This document shows positions 12,250 through 23,039 of a stretch of 64,000 nt of DNA, one piece after another. The stretch covers positions 124,001 through 188,000 of the forward strand of contig JARFXM010000008.1 of the NCBI GenBank assembly GCA_029532625.1, written 5' to 3'. This stretch comes from Lomentospora prolificans. Taxonomy: Eukaryota; Ascomycota; Sordariomycetes; Microascales; Microascaceae. Both the position numbers and the translations under genes were made by a program. The first letter of the stretch is position 1. Each line of letters starts with the position of its first letter. Under the pieces are notes generated by a model, which was not told the origin of the DNA, ran no database searches, and saw only the letters and a list, made by a program, of their open reading frames with translations.

Positions 12250-13325
12250 ATTGAAGGCACAGTCAAATATCTATCATTTCTTATCGTATAGTATCATTAG
12301 GTTCAATGTTCTCAGCTGCAATGACTGCACTAGCTATTTCCTAAAGTTAAAAAAGTCCCTCTACCACCAGTTACCAACGCTCAAATCTCTTGTCTCCCAG
12401 CACCTCTGCCTAGACCCAGGTAAATATACTATCCAGCCTCTAAGAGGGTGGATTATGGGAGGTTTCAATATTGTTTGTCTCTATTAGAACTAGTGCAAAG
12501 ACCTGAGTAGCTATCTGCTACCCCATACCACTGAAGCTAGCTGAGTCCTCATATCCTGGTTCTATTATTCAGGGGAAATTAGCATATGAAAACTACAAGC
12601 TATTTCTGGATCCAGGAATACTTCTCATCTATCCCTATCCCTCATTTACACAGATTCAGCTTTCCAAACAGTGGCTGTCATGTATAGTTGTTTGTTCTTT
12701 CCCACCTAGATGTGCATGCAGTGAGCCAACTCTTGTCTTGTTCACACCTGCTTGCAGGATTGCCATTCTTCACCCACCTCAGTCTTTCTATTCACAGACT
12801 CATTAGCACAATATTTCGGCGATTTATGCTGCCAATCTATATCTAAATCAACCCCCCCCATATGACCTTTCCTGTGGGTATATGACCTTGGATTACATCA
12901 TGAGGCGCGAAGGAGGGGCCAGTTTTGAGAGAGCAATGAAAAGAAACCACATCATATTCCTTTCCATTATTCCGCTGCCATGTTGCCCTTTCCATATCCG
13001 GAATTGAGAGACTTGACTGCAAATAGTGAGATGTTTGGGGACTACATTGTTTCGCTTGAGAAAAAGCTCGCACACTTCTCTTAAACACCACTATGATTTA
13101 TTCACGGGATATGTAAGGAGAAGAATCAAAACTAGGGGGAAGACTTTCAGTTACTATTTTAATATAGTATAGCTTAAGGCAACTGAAGGGGCTTAGCTAA
13201 GAGCAAGTTGTGTTTATAAACCATCTGGCACAAGGGCTTAAGCCTTTATTAGAAGTCGGCCCAAGGTGCTATAGGCAGGTTGTATGAAGTGGCAGCCCAG
13301 GCCACAGATCCTGCAATGCAGGGAC
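12250..13325. other. AT-rich non-coding stretch
   Basis: No supportable gene. Short open frames on both strands have no domain or splice structure. The composition and the flanking LTR suggest decayed repeat DNA. Confidence 0.5.
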
Positions 13326-14144
13326 TGTTACACCATACCATACAAACAAGCATAGAAGTAAGGCAAGCCATACAAGCAAGCATAGATATACCCTAGTAGA
13401 AGTTTAGAAGTAAGTATCAAGTAATACTAGAAAGCAAGGAATCAAGAAGGTAAGAGACATATAAAGGATGTAAGTAACGATATACTAGCTAGAGAAAATC
13501 AAGAACTGTTATTACTATAGAAAGCTACCTATCTATATACCCACTAACTATATAGAGGTGACTTAGGTGAAGATAATAACCAGAATAACTATATGAATAT
13601 ATTATAGTAAACCCTCCATACCTTAGTCGTCAATGTCAGAGTGAAGAGGCACAATACGATAGCGAACGATTCATGAGGTAGGTGTGAGAAGTATCCAATC
13701 ACTGATCGCTATCTTCCCTCTCTTTTCCCTTGATATCTCCTTGATATTCTCCTTCTTTTATATAGCCCGTAGTCGTCGACCTGGGTGCGGGTCCCTTTGC
13801 GTGTGGCGTTTAGTCACGCGGGGCCGAACGCTGACCACCAGGTGTTCGCTGCATCATCCCTAAGGCTGAAAGCTAAGATAGGTCATATGCATTGGTCATG
13901 CGTTGGTTGAGTTCACACATGACCAGATTGATCGCATACCGCCGGTAGCTGCGGCATCATCGCTGACGCTTCATGGAGGCATTCTTTTACTCAAGTGCTC
14001 GCTTCTAGGATTGCGAAGATATCACAGGGCGATCGTGGTCGCTATGACTCTGCTGTAGCTCGCTAGCGCATCTCTCTATCCTTACACCTTACTTACTAGC
14101 TGCTTGGCTGCAAGTGAGTATGTAGCATGGCCTGAGCTGTAATA
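13326..14144 (+). mobile_element. RIP-degraded LTR copy, interrupted by a nested insertion
   Basis: The sequence starts TGTTACA and ends TGTAATA. It aligns with the reverse complement of the intact solo LTR at 18153..18495. Shared blocks include CCTAGTAGAAGTT, ACTAGCTAGA, AATCAAGAACT, AGAGGTGACT and CTTACTTACTAGCTGCTTG. Compared with that copy it has many C-to-T and G-to-A changes, including the terminal C-to-T that turns TGTAACA into TGTAATA. Homology breaks at 13625 and resumes at 14087, which marks a nested insertion. No matching target duplication remains at its outer ends. Confidence 0.75.
13626..14086. mobile_element. Nested 461-bp insertion inside the LTR copy, with 5-6 bp target duplication
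   Basis: The host LTR contains a single (G)CCTTA at this position in the related copy. Here (A)CCTTA occurs on both sides (13621-13625 and 14087-14091), the signature of an insertion. The inserted DNA is more GC-rich in the middle than its host and seems less mutated. It has no open frame of useful length and no obvious terminal inverted repeats (it starts GTCGTCAATG and ends CCTTACA). It may be a solo LTR or short non-autonomous element of another family. Confidence 0.6.
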
Positions 14145-14362
14145 AGTAGGCTAGCAGAGGAATGGGGACGTATCTTTAACGCTTAGCCCGATATTCAAGG
14201 CCTAACTCTCATAGAATAAGGCATATACGAATTCTCAGCGCCGTGTTGCGGACCCCATCCTCGAACAACGTTCTCGCGTTGTGCATGGAGTTCCTACCCA
14301 TACTAGGACTGCCGTGCTGTTGGACTTTGAAGAGGATTTCGGCGCTCAGATGGACCGAATAA

Positions 14363-15124
14363 CTACTCCCGGGAAGTATAGGCGCCTACATTCCACGACT
14401 CTCTGAGTTGGAGAATGCGTTCCTTTAGGGCTTTGCGTCTTCGCAATTGCTCCCTGGTTGAAGGACCCCGGGCTTCTACGTTCCTAATATTGATGAGTAC
14501 GTACTCGCAGGCTTCTTTTGCCCCTTCAAGGTCCTCGTGTTCATTGCAAATCAGGGCAATCTTTTCCTGCATTTGGAGGGCATCCATCGCACGTTGGCTC
14601 TGGACGTCCTTGTGCCAAAGCCGCTTTAGAAGAGTGTGTCTCGTTGCGCTAGCGGCTTCTGAGTCGCCGAGAAGGTGATGAACGGCAAAGTTCCACAACA
14701 TGGTCTTGAGGGTCTCTGGATGGAGGTACCCCAGGCGACACTCTAGGAGAGTCAGGATTTCCTTGGACGAGTCTCGGATGCTGATCCACTCCTCGCTAGT
14801 TATACCCGTAGTTGACCCTTGGTCGGGCAATTCCGTGCCGGCTCCGTCGGATTCGGCCGGTAATAGCTCGTTTCTCTGCCCGGGACCAGGCAGGTCAATA
14901 TCCGGGCTCTCCCACGTACCCAAGGCGCAGTTGGTGATGATTAGTTCCCTCATAGTTACAAGTGTGTCTGGGTGTCTCCTTCCCATTGACTTCAGCCGAT
15001 AGCTTACTAGCGACCGGTAAGCCTCTTGTGCCTTTTTGAGGTTCCCGACATGGATATGGGCAGCAGCTAGGTCTTGGGTGGCAAGCAGGGTATCAGGATG
15101 GGAGTTTCCAAGGATCTTTTTTCG
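14363..15124 (-). pseudogene. 3' remnant of a TPR-repeat (NLR/kinesin-light-chain-like) gene
   Basis: The open frame encodes repeated units with the HPDTL / HPETL signature of TPR_10/12 repeats: NSHPDTLLATQDLAAAHIHV, then RRHPDTLVTMRELI, then LGYLHPETLKTMLWNFAVH. A Glu-rich helical end with a normal stop at 14363 follows. In fungi this repeat type usually forms the C-terminus of NB-ARC or NACHT receptors. Upstream, the frame is closed by TGA at 15125-15127, and no NB-ARC, effector or signal domain follows, so the gene is truncated at its 5' side. An internal ATG at 14986 could in principle start a 207-residue protein. I judge it a remnant, since the repeat homology continues upstream of that ATG. 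Confidence 0.65.
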
Positions 15125-15127
15125 TCA

Positions 15128-16250
15128 ATTTTTATCGACCATAGAATTGGGTGGAGAAGATCCATCTGCGGATCCTTCGGATCGTCTTGTTGCATACTAA
15201 CTGAGCAAGGGACCTGTATTGTTCTTATCCGCTAGCAGGTAGTCCAGATGACATCCAGGATCTACAAGCAGTTCTGTGACGATGGGTCTGATTTAGCTCC
15301 ATGGCTGTGACGTTGCGCCATGTACGGGAGTCACAAGGGCGAACGGGCCAAATCAAGCGGACTTTCTACCACAAGAAATCGGTGCCAGCCCATTCACTGT
15401 TCGAACTAGCGCAACAGGGTGGAAAAAGAAAAGCCACGCCCACGCATCTTTTCCGAGAAAACTGTTACATACAGCAGTGTAACAAACTGGACGGCCTAGT
15501 TGGAATATAGTGTGAGGGAAGGAGAAGCGTTGCGTGATGATTGGATAGTTACCCACGTCTATGAAACCGGCCGGCTCGTCTGATAAGGCCTCGTGATGTT
15601 AGATGAGCGGGAAAAGAGACATCAATTTCTCGTGGAAGCTGGCCGCCTTAGTAATTCAACAAGCTAAGCGGTGGCTAGAAGCCAGGGGGATGCCAATCTT
15701 TTCTGGCAACCGTCGAGACTAGACTATTCGTGGATACTATCCAGAGGAAAGACGCTAAAAACCTCCCGTCAAGCATATGCCACTACATGTAGGTAAGAAT
15801 TAGTTTGGCAGGCAGGACATATTGGAACAAAGCCAACCTAGGGACGGGGGCATCAGTACGACTAAGATATGGGTATCCAGAGAAGGAAGCGGGTAATATT
15901 CCTAATTGAGGGCGAAATATACGTCATGTCCAGTCAACACCGACATGGAGTAGTATAAGCCTCCCCACATAATAGAAAAGGAAATCAGAATCAACACGGC
16001 CATTATCCATATATTAGCCAAACTACTCCGCTTGCGTCTCAAAAACTTCCGTCCACAGAAGCCTTCCGTGGAACATGGCTGAGGTCATGGTGGCGTGCGA
16101 TGTTAATTAGCTTAATGCCATTGACAAGTAGTTATAACCACTCAGATTTCAGCTCGCTGTCTGGCCTTGGGAATAATGGAAACCGAGTACTCCTAATCAA
16201 ATAACTGGATAGAACTACCAAGCTCTCTCATCAACCTTGCCTTCCGGTTC
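15128..16250. other. Intergenic stretch with no gene seen
   Basis: About 1.1 kb between the TPR remnant and the cupin gene. No ORF with a domain, and no splice chain. It includes the 3' flank of the cupin gene. Confidence 0.5.
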
Positions 16251-16941
16251 TTATTTCTGGACACTAGGCCTTGTCGACTCCTCCATGTCTTTATCAATGA
16301 TGAACACGCGGCCAATCTTGGCAAAATCGGTCTCAATGCCCTTGGCGCTGGGGTCCAGACCTCGAAATACTTCATCGGAGACGACTAGGTTCGCAATAAA
16401 GACCGCCTCCTCATTCCCGACGTTCTCTGACCTGACATGGTGGCAACCAGGAGCCTCATACCAGCTCTCACCGGGCCCATAAACTTTCGGGCCACTGTCG
16501 TGGGTTTTGGTCTCCCCAGTTACGGGGTCAACATAGCTGTGGACCATCTGGTTGAGCATATGCCCTCTTATTATAGTGGCGTTGATCGCGGCGCCGGCGT
16601 GCGTGTGCGGTGGCGTCGCTAAAGTTAACGGTGAGTGTCAACAGTAAAAGAGTCCTAATCTATTGTGATGGCAATGGCTTGCTTGGCCACGTACCTGCAT
16701 TCGGGGGAGCCGTGACAAGAAGTCCGAGCCACGTCTTACCAGGAATGTTCGGAGGATGTTGCAGGTAGGAGAGAGCGACGTCTACAACGGGTCGCCTTCG
16801 GGTGACAGTTAGACAGAAGAAGGCGTTGGAAGTAGAATCCATGAGAAAACCTTACCCGTCAACTGTCCATTGGCCATCCTTCTTATATACGTTCTGATCC
16901 TGCCACCTCATGCGTAAGTCCACATTTTCGAGCTTAGCCAT
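16251..16941 (-). CDS. Cupin-domain protein
   Basis: Three exons join in phase: 16856..16941, 16695..16795 and 16251..16618, with donors GTAAGG and GTACGT and acceptors after CTAAC-type branch sites, giving 184 residues. It is a single-domain RmlC-like cupin. Motif 1 is PPHTHAGAAINATIIRG, with both histidines but no acidic residue in the usual Glu position. Motif 2 is GPGESWYEAPGCHHVRSEN, with the expected P-G-x2-H-x3-N pattern. Such proteins bind a metal and act as small oxygenases, isomerases or sensors. There is no signal peptide, so it is probably cytosolic. The start at 16941 has a sensible AACAATGG context. It lies inside a repeat-rich block but its frame and splice sites are intact. 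Confidence 0.86.
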
Positions 16942-18147
16942 TGTTCCCGGCAGTGTCGACAAGAAGATTCAATTATCGGCGGAAAGATGGACAAATTCAC
17001 GTCGAGATATAACAACGCCAAAAGGCAGTCGAGAGCGGTATCAGCCAAGCAGCTAGGTAAATACGTCAGAATTCTTGGTTGGGGGCCCGGCTTTTATCTT
17101 CGTTTCTCCTTTGACCTTTTATCTGTTGTCCGCGGAGACGTCTCGATTGAAATTCCGACGCATCCGGCAGTATATGCTTGCATTAGACTCGACAAAACTA
17201 CGTTAAAGTGTAGAAGAGATCTTATTAAGTCGGGTTTTAAGGTGACACTAGCAAGAGTCAAAAGCGTGACGAGCCAGCGGTTACTTCCGTTTTAGGCAAG
17301 TCAGCTCGCTGCAGGATGCTCTCACGAGTGCCGAGCTGCTTCGCGCTTTCGCTCGTTCCGGGAATGGGCCGAACCCGCGAAACGCGAAATGGTCACTTCA
17401 TGCGAAACTGCATATGTATATGATTCTTGCCATTCAACCCTCAAGGACGGGGCAAGAGACTGCTTCTAAGGGAAGCAGTAGGAAACGCTCCATTGGAACT
17501 CCGAAATAACAACGGCGCGTCCCCCAAGTCTCGATGGCGCAAGCTGTAATAAGCTTAAATATTAGGAAACCTCGCTGCGCTTCGGTAGGCTATCCTCAAG
17601 TTCAAATCAAATATTATCCCCACCCGCCCTGGTCAAAAATTCCAGACTATTGCCATGGACCACCCCAGTGTTCGAGGCTCAGATTAGCTCTTTCAAAAAA
17701 TCGTCCATGAGATTGTAATTGGCTGCGAGCATTCATAACGTCATCATAGTCAAACTTAGTATAGCTCAAAGAACCTTAATGAAGCTTCAATTACAGCCTC
17801 ACTAATACGATGTGTTTCTACATGCACCCGTCTCCGCTTTTGCGACCAAATTGACATTCATGTATTCACTACTTGATCAAGCCTTTTTCCCGAGTCATTT
17901 AGGATCTATTCTGGGGGTTCCTGTAGTGTGCCGACGCCTGGCAGTTGTAGTGACCAATGCACGGCACAGAGAGGAGGGCGTCATCACTATCTTCATTATA
18001 GGTAAGCATGTATATAAGGTAGGGATGTAGTAAGAGGTGCAGCTAGTCCTACTATTATGAGTGCCGGAGTTCAGGTATATCCTTAATAATACATTTTTGG
18101 ATGCATGTATAGTAAGAAAGGAGCTTGATATACCCTGAGCTTATTAA
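16942..18147. other. Intergenic DNA, turning AT-rich
   Basis: Contains the cupin promoter, then an increasingly AT-rich stretch leading to the solo LTR. A 102-codon plus-strand frame at 16987 has no recognisable domain, lies directly in the cupin promoter and is not called. Confidence 0.5.
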
Positions 18148-18500
18148 GATATTGTTACAGCCTCCGCTGTGCTGCCTTCTTGCCTGCAATCAAGCAGCTA
18201 GCAAGTAAGGCACGAAGGGTTCACTGTGACGAGATCACGGTGATCGTGGTGGTCATTGTGGTCGCGGTTCACTTTAGTCACCTCTACATAATAGTTAGGT
18301 GGTCTTCTGTGATAATGATAGTTCTTGATTCTTCTAGCTAGTATGGGGTTCCTTGCTTCCATTATATATCCATTGCTTTCTTGCTATCTAGCTTTCCTGG
18401 TATCGCTCGCTTTGCTTCTGAACTTCTACTAGGACATGTCCATCTTGCGTGGTTCAACATAACTTCGACGCTTCATCGCATGGTATATTGTAACAGATAT
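18148..18500. mobile_element. Solo LTR with 5-bp target-site duplication
   Basis: The LTR spans 18153..18495 (343 bp). It begins TGTTACA and ends TGTAACA, a perfect TG...CA pair with 7-bp inverted ends. It is flanked on both sides by GATAT (18148-18152 and 18496-18500), a perfect 5-bp target duplication as made by LTR-retrotransposon integrase. No internal gag/pol sequence remains, so it arose by LTR-LTR recombination. A diverged copy in the opposite orientation lies at 13326..14144. The family (copia or gypsy) cannot be told from the LTR alone. Confidence 0.9.
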
Positions 18501-18540
18501 ACTCTTTTTACTACTAGGAGTTAGCTCTAAATCAGGCCAT

Positions 18541-19356
18541 AATATAGCTTTTGAAAGATATATTATTACTATCTGCTCTCTAAGTGAGAACTCATGCTCA
18601 ACAACTTATATAGATGAGAACTCTTCCATGGTGACTCACCAGTCTAAATGGCATCCAAGAAATAGTTGTAGAGATAGGCTGAAGGTGTTAGATAACTGCG
18701 CTGCAAGGCATTTTCTCCAAACAAAATGACTATTAATAGTATTGTTCCAGCTACAAACCCTGAATGAAGCTTATAAACCATTCATTGACTTGCTTATAGG
18801 CTCGTGATGCAGTAAGTTTCGTAGGGGGTATGAACTTCTTCGCTAGAAAGATATATATCATTAAAGATGCGTAGATATCGCTATAGAAGCTCGAATCTAG
18901 TTAAATGCATTAGATGCGTGAAAATGTAGAAGGCCTGTCTATCGCTACTCTTGCCTGTAGCCTTCCAATATGTTCTAATACTGTTTTCAGGGTGTTTTTT
19001 GCATACAAATGATAATGCCAATAAGGGCATAGATCTCAGCTGCCGACGTATCTCTTATAGATGCTTCCGCAATGATGGCTTCATCTCTAGCTGTCTAAGG
19101 CTAGCAGCAGCTTCATTCTTAGATTCCGCCAACGACTTTACTAGCGATTCAGGCACAAATCGCTGAAAAGTCACAAGCAGTGTATCAAGTAGGTCGCATA
19201 CAGTAGGTTCACAGTCAGTGATTGTAAGAGGCATGAATTCACTGCGCTTTTCCCATACTGGTGGAAGGTCTGGATGATATGTGCCTCCTGGGTTGGTTTT
19301 ATTGGATGCTGCACCTTCAAGCTTGAAAGGCGCAGCGCAGCCATCGTGACGATTGA
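18541..19356 (-). pseudogene. Decayed piggyBac-like DDE transposase
   Basis: Reading the minus strand from about 19,356 down gives recognisable coding blocks in changing frames, broken by stops and indels. The blocks are PGGTYHPDLPPVWEKRSEF, FQRFVPESLVKSLAESKNEA, then EIYALIGIIICMQKTP, ENSIRTYWKATGKS and FTHLMHLTRFELL. The order VPE-hydrophobic, E-I-Y-x-x-I-G-I, YW, then RFxLLxRYLRI is that of fungal piggyBac-type (DDE_Tnp_1_7) transposases before their catalytic aspartates. Later parts are too damaged to show the DDD triad. TAG/TAA stops at former CAG/CAA codons would fit RIP. The family call rests on remembered sequence patterns. Confidence 0.5.
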
Positions 19357-19931
19357 TGGGTTAAGTATGGTAAATACAGATTATAGACTTTGCATGTGAT
19401 TTGAGTAGAGATAATACTGATCCAAGCCCTTGTACTTGGACTAGGGAGGGCCACCTTCTAACTATCACGGGGATATATATATATATATCTGTAATGCTTA
19501 ATATCTCGAGATTAAATTAGTAGAGAAAGACCTGTTTACTGAGGCGCTATATGATACGAGCCTACCCTGTACTCTCCCTACGGCATCGGTGCCTACCGAT
19601 GCACCGCCATGGTTCCTCAGGAGGAAATGAAAATTCTCGAGTGTCCGATTCGGGACGTGTATAGCCTGTTATTAGGCGGTACTTGAGCCGCCTCAGAAAG
19701 GACCATTTTCGATATTACCTGCATCGGCAGATTTGCCTTGAGATGAGATGAGCTCAGCAAACCAGCTGGACAAACCCCGCGTCAATCATTCCCTGTTCCC
19801 GTACACTTCAAGTATGCGTCTGGGAATTACCTTTATATCTTCGTTCTGTCCCCGCGGCCATCTCGTGGGGAGGTTCCTAACCAGGACCTAACACAGCCTT
19901 GACCGATATTATATGCTTGAATTACGCCACC
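19357..19931. promoter_or_regulatory. Promoter region of the GMC oxidoreductase gene
   Basis: 575 nt upstream of the GMC start. It includes an ATATATATATAT run near 19,472 and a GC-richer proximal part. No defined operator was recognised. Confidence 0.4.
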
Positions 19932-22391
19932 ATGGTTCGGTACGTTCGAACGAGTCTGCTAGCTCTGTTTGCACCCTCACTGGTGGCGGCTATTCCAGCG
20001 CCATGGCTGAGGGCCAGGCATGTCACCAACCAAACGGACCTTAAGGATTCTTATGACTACATCATCATTGGAGGTGGTACTGCCGGCCTCACGATCGCAG
20101 ACCGACTTTCGGAGAGTTGCAAATGTTAGCCGAAACAAACAACGAAGACCAAGGCATAGACTAACGAGCCCGTATAGACGACGTGCTAGTCATCGAGCAT
20201 GGCGACTTTTGTGCGTTTGTATTAAGCCGATCCTCACCAGACCGAGTGTTCAATTCGTGGACTAATAATATTATGACCTAGACGATCCCGCCAATCCAGT
20301 TAACAGAGGAACACGCCAGTACAGCATTAGATCCGTTCCGCAAGTAGAACTCAACAATCGAACGACCGTCATCAGCATGGGTTTCTGCGTAGGCGGAAGC
20401 TCAGCTGTTAACGGAATGGCAGTCATGAGAGGCACAAAGACCGACTACAATATATGGGCCGAGCTCGGTAACGAGAATTCGACCTGGGGTTGGGATGGAA
20501 TGCTGCCGTACTTCAAGAAGGTGAGTGTTCTAATAGGCGTGATGCGCAGTTACTATTATCTCCGAATTGATTGACTCTTGGTAGGCCATTCATTTCGTTC
20601 CTCCCGACGAGGTCTTTGCTGCCGATTTCAACATTACCTACGATGTTGAGGCTGCGTGGGGTCAGTACGACGATACCCATGTGTATGCTTCCTTCCCTGG
20701 TGGCAACGACCCGAGAATAAGTAAGTTCTAATAATCTCGACTCCCGATATTGACAACCGCAAACCTAATCTAAGGCCCTTGCCAGAAATTCACTACGAGG
20801 CTTTGAAGAGTGTGCCTGGGATCGACTTCCCCAAAGACGGCCATGCTGGCAGTCAGGGTGTATTCTGGTACCCTGTATCCGTCGACCCTGCAACAGGACA
20901 ACGATCCTACGCGCGAACGGGCCACTGGGATGGACTCAACCGAGCAAACCTTGATCTCCTTACCGCTTCTCGCGTGAATAAGATTTTATTCGAAGACGAC
21001 GTCGCCACCGCCGTTCAATTCGTCCCCCGCGAGGGAGGGGAAGGGACAACAGTGACGGCTAAACGAGAGGTTATCCTTTCAGCAGGAAGCATTCACACGC
21101 CTCAGATCTTACAGCTAAGCGGTATCGGCCCGGCGGAGCATCTTGAGGCTGCTGGTATTGAGGTCCAGGTCGACCTTCCAGGCGTGGGGGCCAACTTCCA
21201 AGATCACCCAGTCGGCCCCGGAATCTTTTTCCAATGTATTGATGTCCTCTAATACAAGATTAAGGGTTAGTTTGGATCATTGTTCTAACTAGCGATGTAG
21301 GGGGGGAGACGCCGCCTACTCCGGAAATCCAATCCAATCTCACACCTAGTGTGGGCGGAGGGCAAGGCCTCGTTGCCTTCCTCGACCTCTCAATCGCCGC
21401 TCCAGACGAATACGAAGAAATCGCTTCTCGATACGAGTCTCTCGATCTTTCCGAATATGTCGCCCCAGACACGGCCGAAACGGTGCTGGCCGGCTACAAG
21501 GCCCAACAAGAAATCTACGCCCGTGAGATGCGCGGTAGGGGATTGTCATTTATGAACTACATCATCGGGGGCGGTGCCGGCGGTTCGCCGATCAATCTGC
21601 ACATAACGTCCCGAGGCACGATCAGGCTCAACGTTACCAATCCCGAGGCGGACCCCGTGGTGGATTATCGCGCTCTTTCAAACCCTACGGATATTGACCT
21701 CATGGCGGCGTACCTCAAGTTTCTTCGTCGATTCTTTACCTCAGGGGAACTCGAACAGTATAACGCTACGGAGGTCAGGCCTGGCGAAAGCGGTCAGACG
21801 CAAGAGGGGTTGGAAGAATTCATTCGCGCGGGATACAGCCCGCAGGGATGGCATCCTATCGGCACGGCTGCCAAGATGCGGCGAGAACTAGGAGGGGTAG
21901 TCGACGATGACTTGAGAGTGTACGGCGTCCAGAACTTGCGCGTGGCTGATGCAAGTATCATGCCTACGCTTATTAGCGGAACGACTCAGTTGACTGCGTA
22001 CACTATTGGAGAAAAGGCAAGTGTTAATACAGCCTTCTGGAATCCGGGCTCCTTGTACTGACTCGAGCAGGCTGCGGACTTGATCAAATCTGCATGGGAA
22101 GACGATGAGAAAGAAGTATGTCCTCAGCCTGAGGTGCCTGAGGATGAAGAAGTAGAGGAGACTGAGGGCGAGGACGGTGAAGAAGAAGAAGAAGAAGAAG
22201 TTGAGGAAGGTGAAGGTGAGGGTGTGGATGAGGAAGATGAAGCGGAACAAGGACCTGATGAGGGCGTTGAAGAGGGTGGGGAGGAAACCGGTGATGAAGA
22301 TGTAGATGAGGAGTTCGACGGAGATGAACCTGGGAAAGACATGGTTGATGTAGATGAGGGTGAGGAAGATGATGTGGGCAACGAGGACTAA
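19932..22391 (+). CDS. Secreted GMC oxidoreductase (AA3-type) with an acidic C-terminal tail
   Basis: Seven exons join in phase: 19932..20124, 20178..20210, 20282..20520, 20585..20720, 20786..21235, 21301..22016 and 22071..22391, giving about 695 residues. The start sits in a perfect GCCACCATGG context and begins a signal peptide. The FAD-binding motif DYIIIGGGTAGL is at residues 42-53. GFCVGGSSAVNG and GSIHTPQILQLSGIG are GMC signatures, and the catalytic GWHPIGTA histidine is present. The second active-site position (SGTTQLTAYTIGEKAADLI) has Thr where glucose-oxidase relatives have His. Intron 6 begins GC (AG|GCAAGT), a consensus GC-AG intron. Reading through it would stop within about 13 codons, while splicing adds AADLIKSAW, the normal family end, plus about 95 mostly Glu/Asp residues. 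Exon 5/6 splicing removes an in-frame TAA. Substrate unknown. Confidence 0.84.
22179..22200 (+). repeat. GAA microsatellite within the acidic tail
   Basis: Seven GAA units in frame encode Glu in the acidic tail of the GMC oxidoreductase. The surrounding GAG/GAT/GAC-rich sequence extends to 22391 and probably grew from such triplet expansion. Confidence 0.9.
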
Positions 22392-23039
22392 GAAGGCGAC
22401 CTTCGTGAAGCAGGAGACATACTCATAGCTTGGATCCAGCCATAACAAGGGTTTTAGAGAAAAGTTTGCTCAGTCGCTAGTACCCATATATGTCATTATA
22501 TACTTTTAAACTTGTAGCGCGGAAAATAGTCTTTATGCCCTCATCTTTCCTCTCCTCGTGTGACTAGCCCTCCCTGCTATATACGCGGGACACTGGATAT
22601 GTCAAATTTGAAACAAAACTCTGTAGATATCTATCCGTGAGTAACCTATTCAATGGCGGTTTGACCGAGACTAATACGACTGAAAGGTCGAGTCTTTTCC
22701 GAGGCGAGCCCTCAATTCTCGAGGATCCTCAGGAAAGATATATCAAATGCTACGGAAACACCGGCAGTGACCTGTAAGCCACAATGCCGGTTGTATCGGC
22801 AGGCTCACGGGGAGCAGCATTTGCGAACTCTGTTGATGATGCCTGCGATCGCAAGCATGTCCAGTCTTCCCAACTATAGGTCAGGGTACTTGGGATGGTC
22901 CGTCGAAATGCGAGGGCTGTGTGCAAGATCGCCTCTACTATACAAGCACTGTTGTTCGGGAGGATTGTTATTGAAGCAAGACCGGTGTCAAAGATCCCTA
23001 ATCGTTACACGCACCGCGCGGATTGTCTAATAATGTTTA
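22392..23039. other. Convergent intergenic region
   Basis: 648 nt between the 3' end of the GMC gene and the 3' end of the tubby-like gene. It contains AT-rich 3' untranslated-type sequence (near 22,495) and no gene. Confidence 0.5.

Noticed and set aside
16987..17295. A 102-codon plus-strand ORF upstream of the cupin gene
   Set aside because: No domain, no start context, and it overlaps the cupin promoter region.
21236..21300. In-frame TAA in the GMC gene, suggesting a pseudogene
   Set aside because: A 65-nt intron (GTATTG donor, CTAAC branch, ATGTAG acceptor) removes it and keeps phase with the next exon, so the gene is read as intact.
21888..22448. Minus-strand hydrophobic open frame opposite the GMC acidic tail
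   Set aside because: The complement of GAA/GAG/GAT repeats reads as Phe/Leu/Ile/Ser; this is low-complexity mirroring, not a membrane protein.
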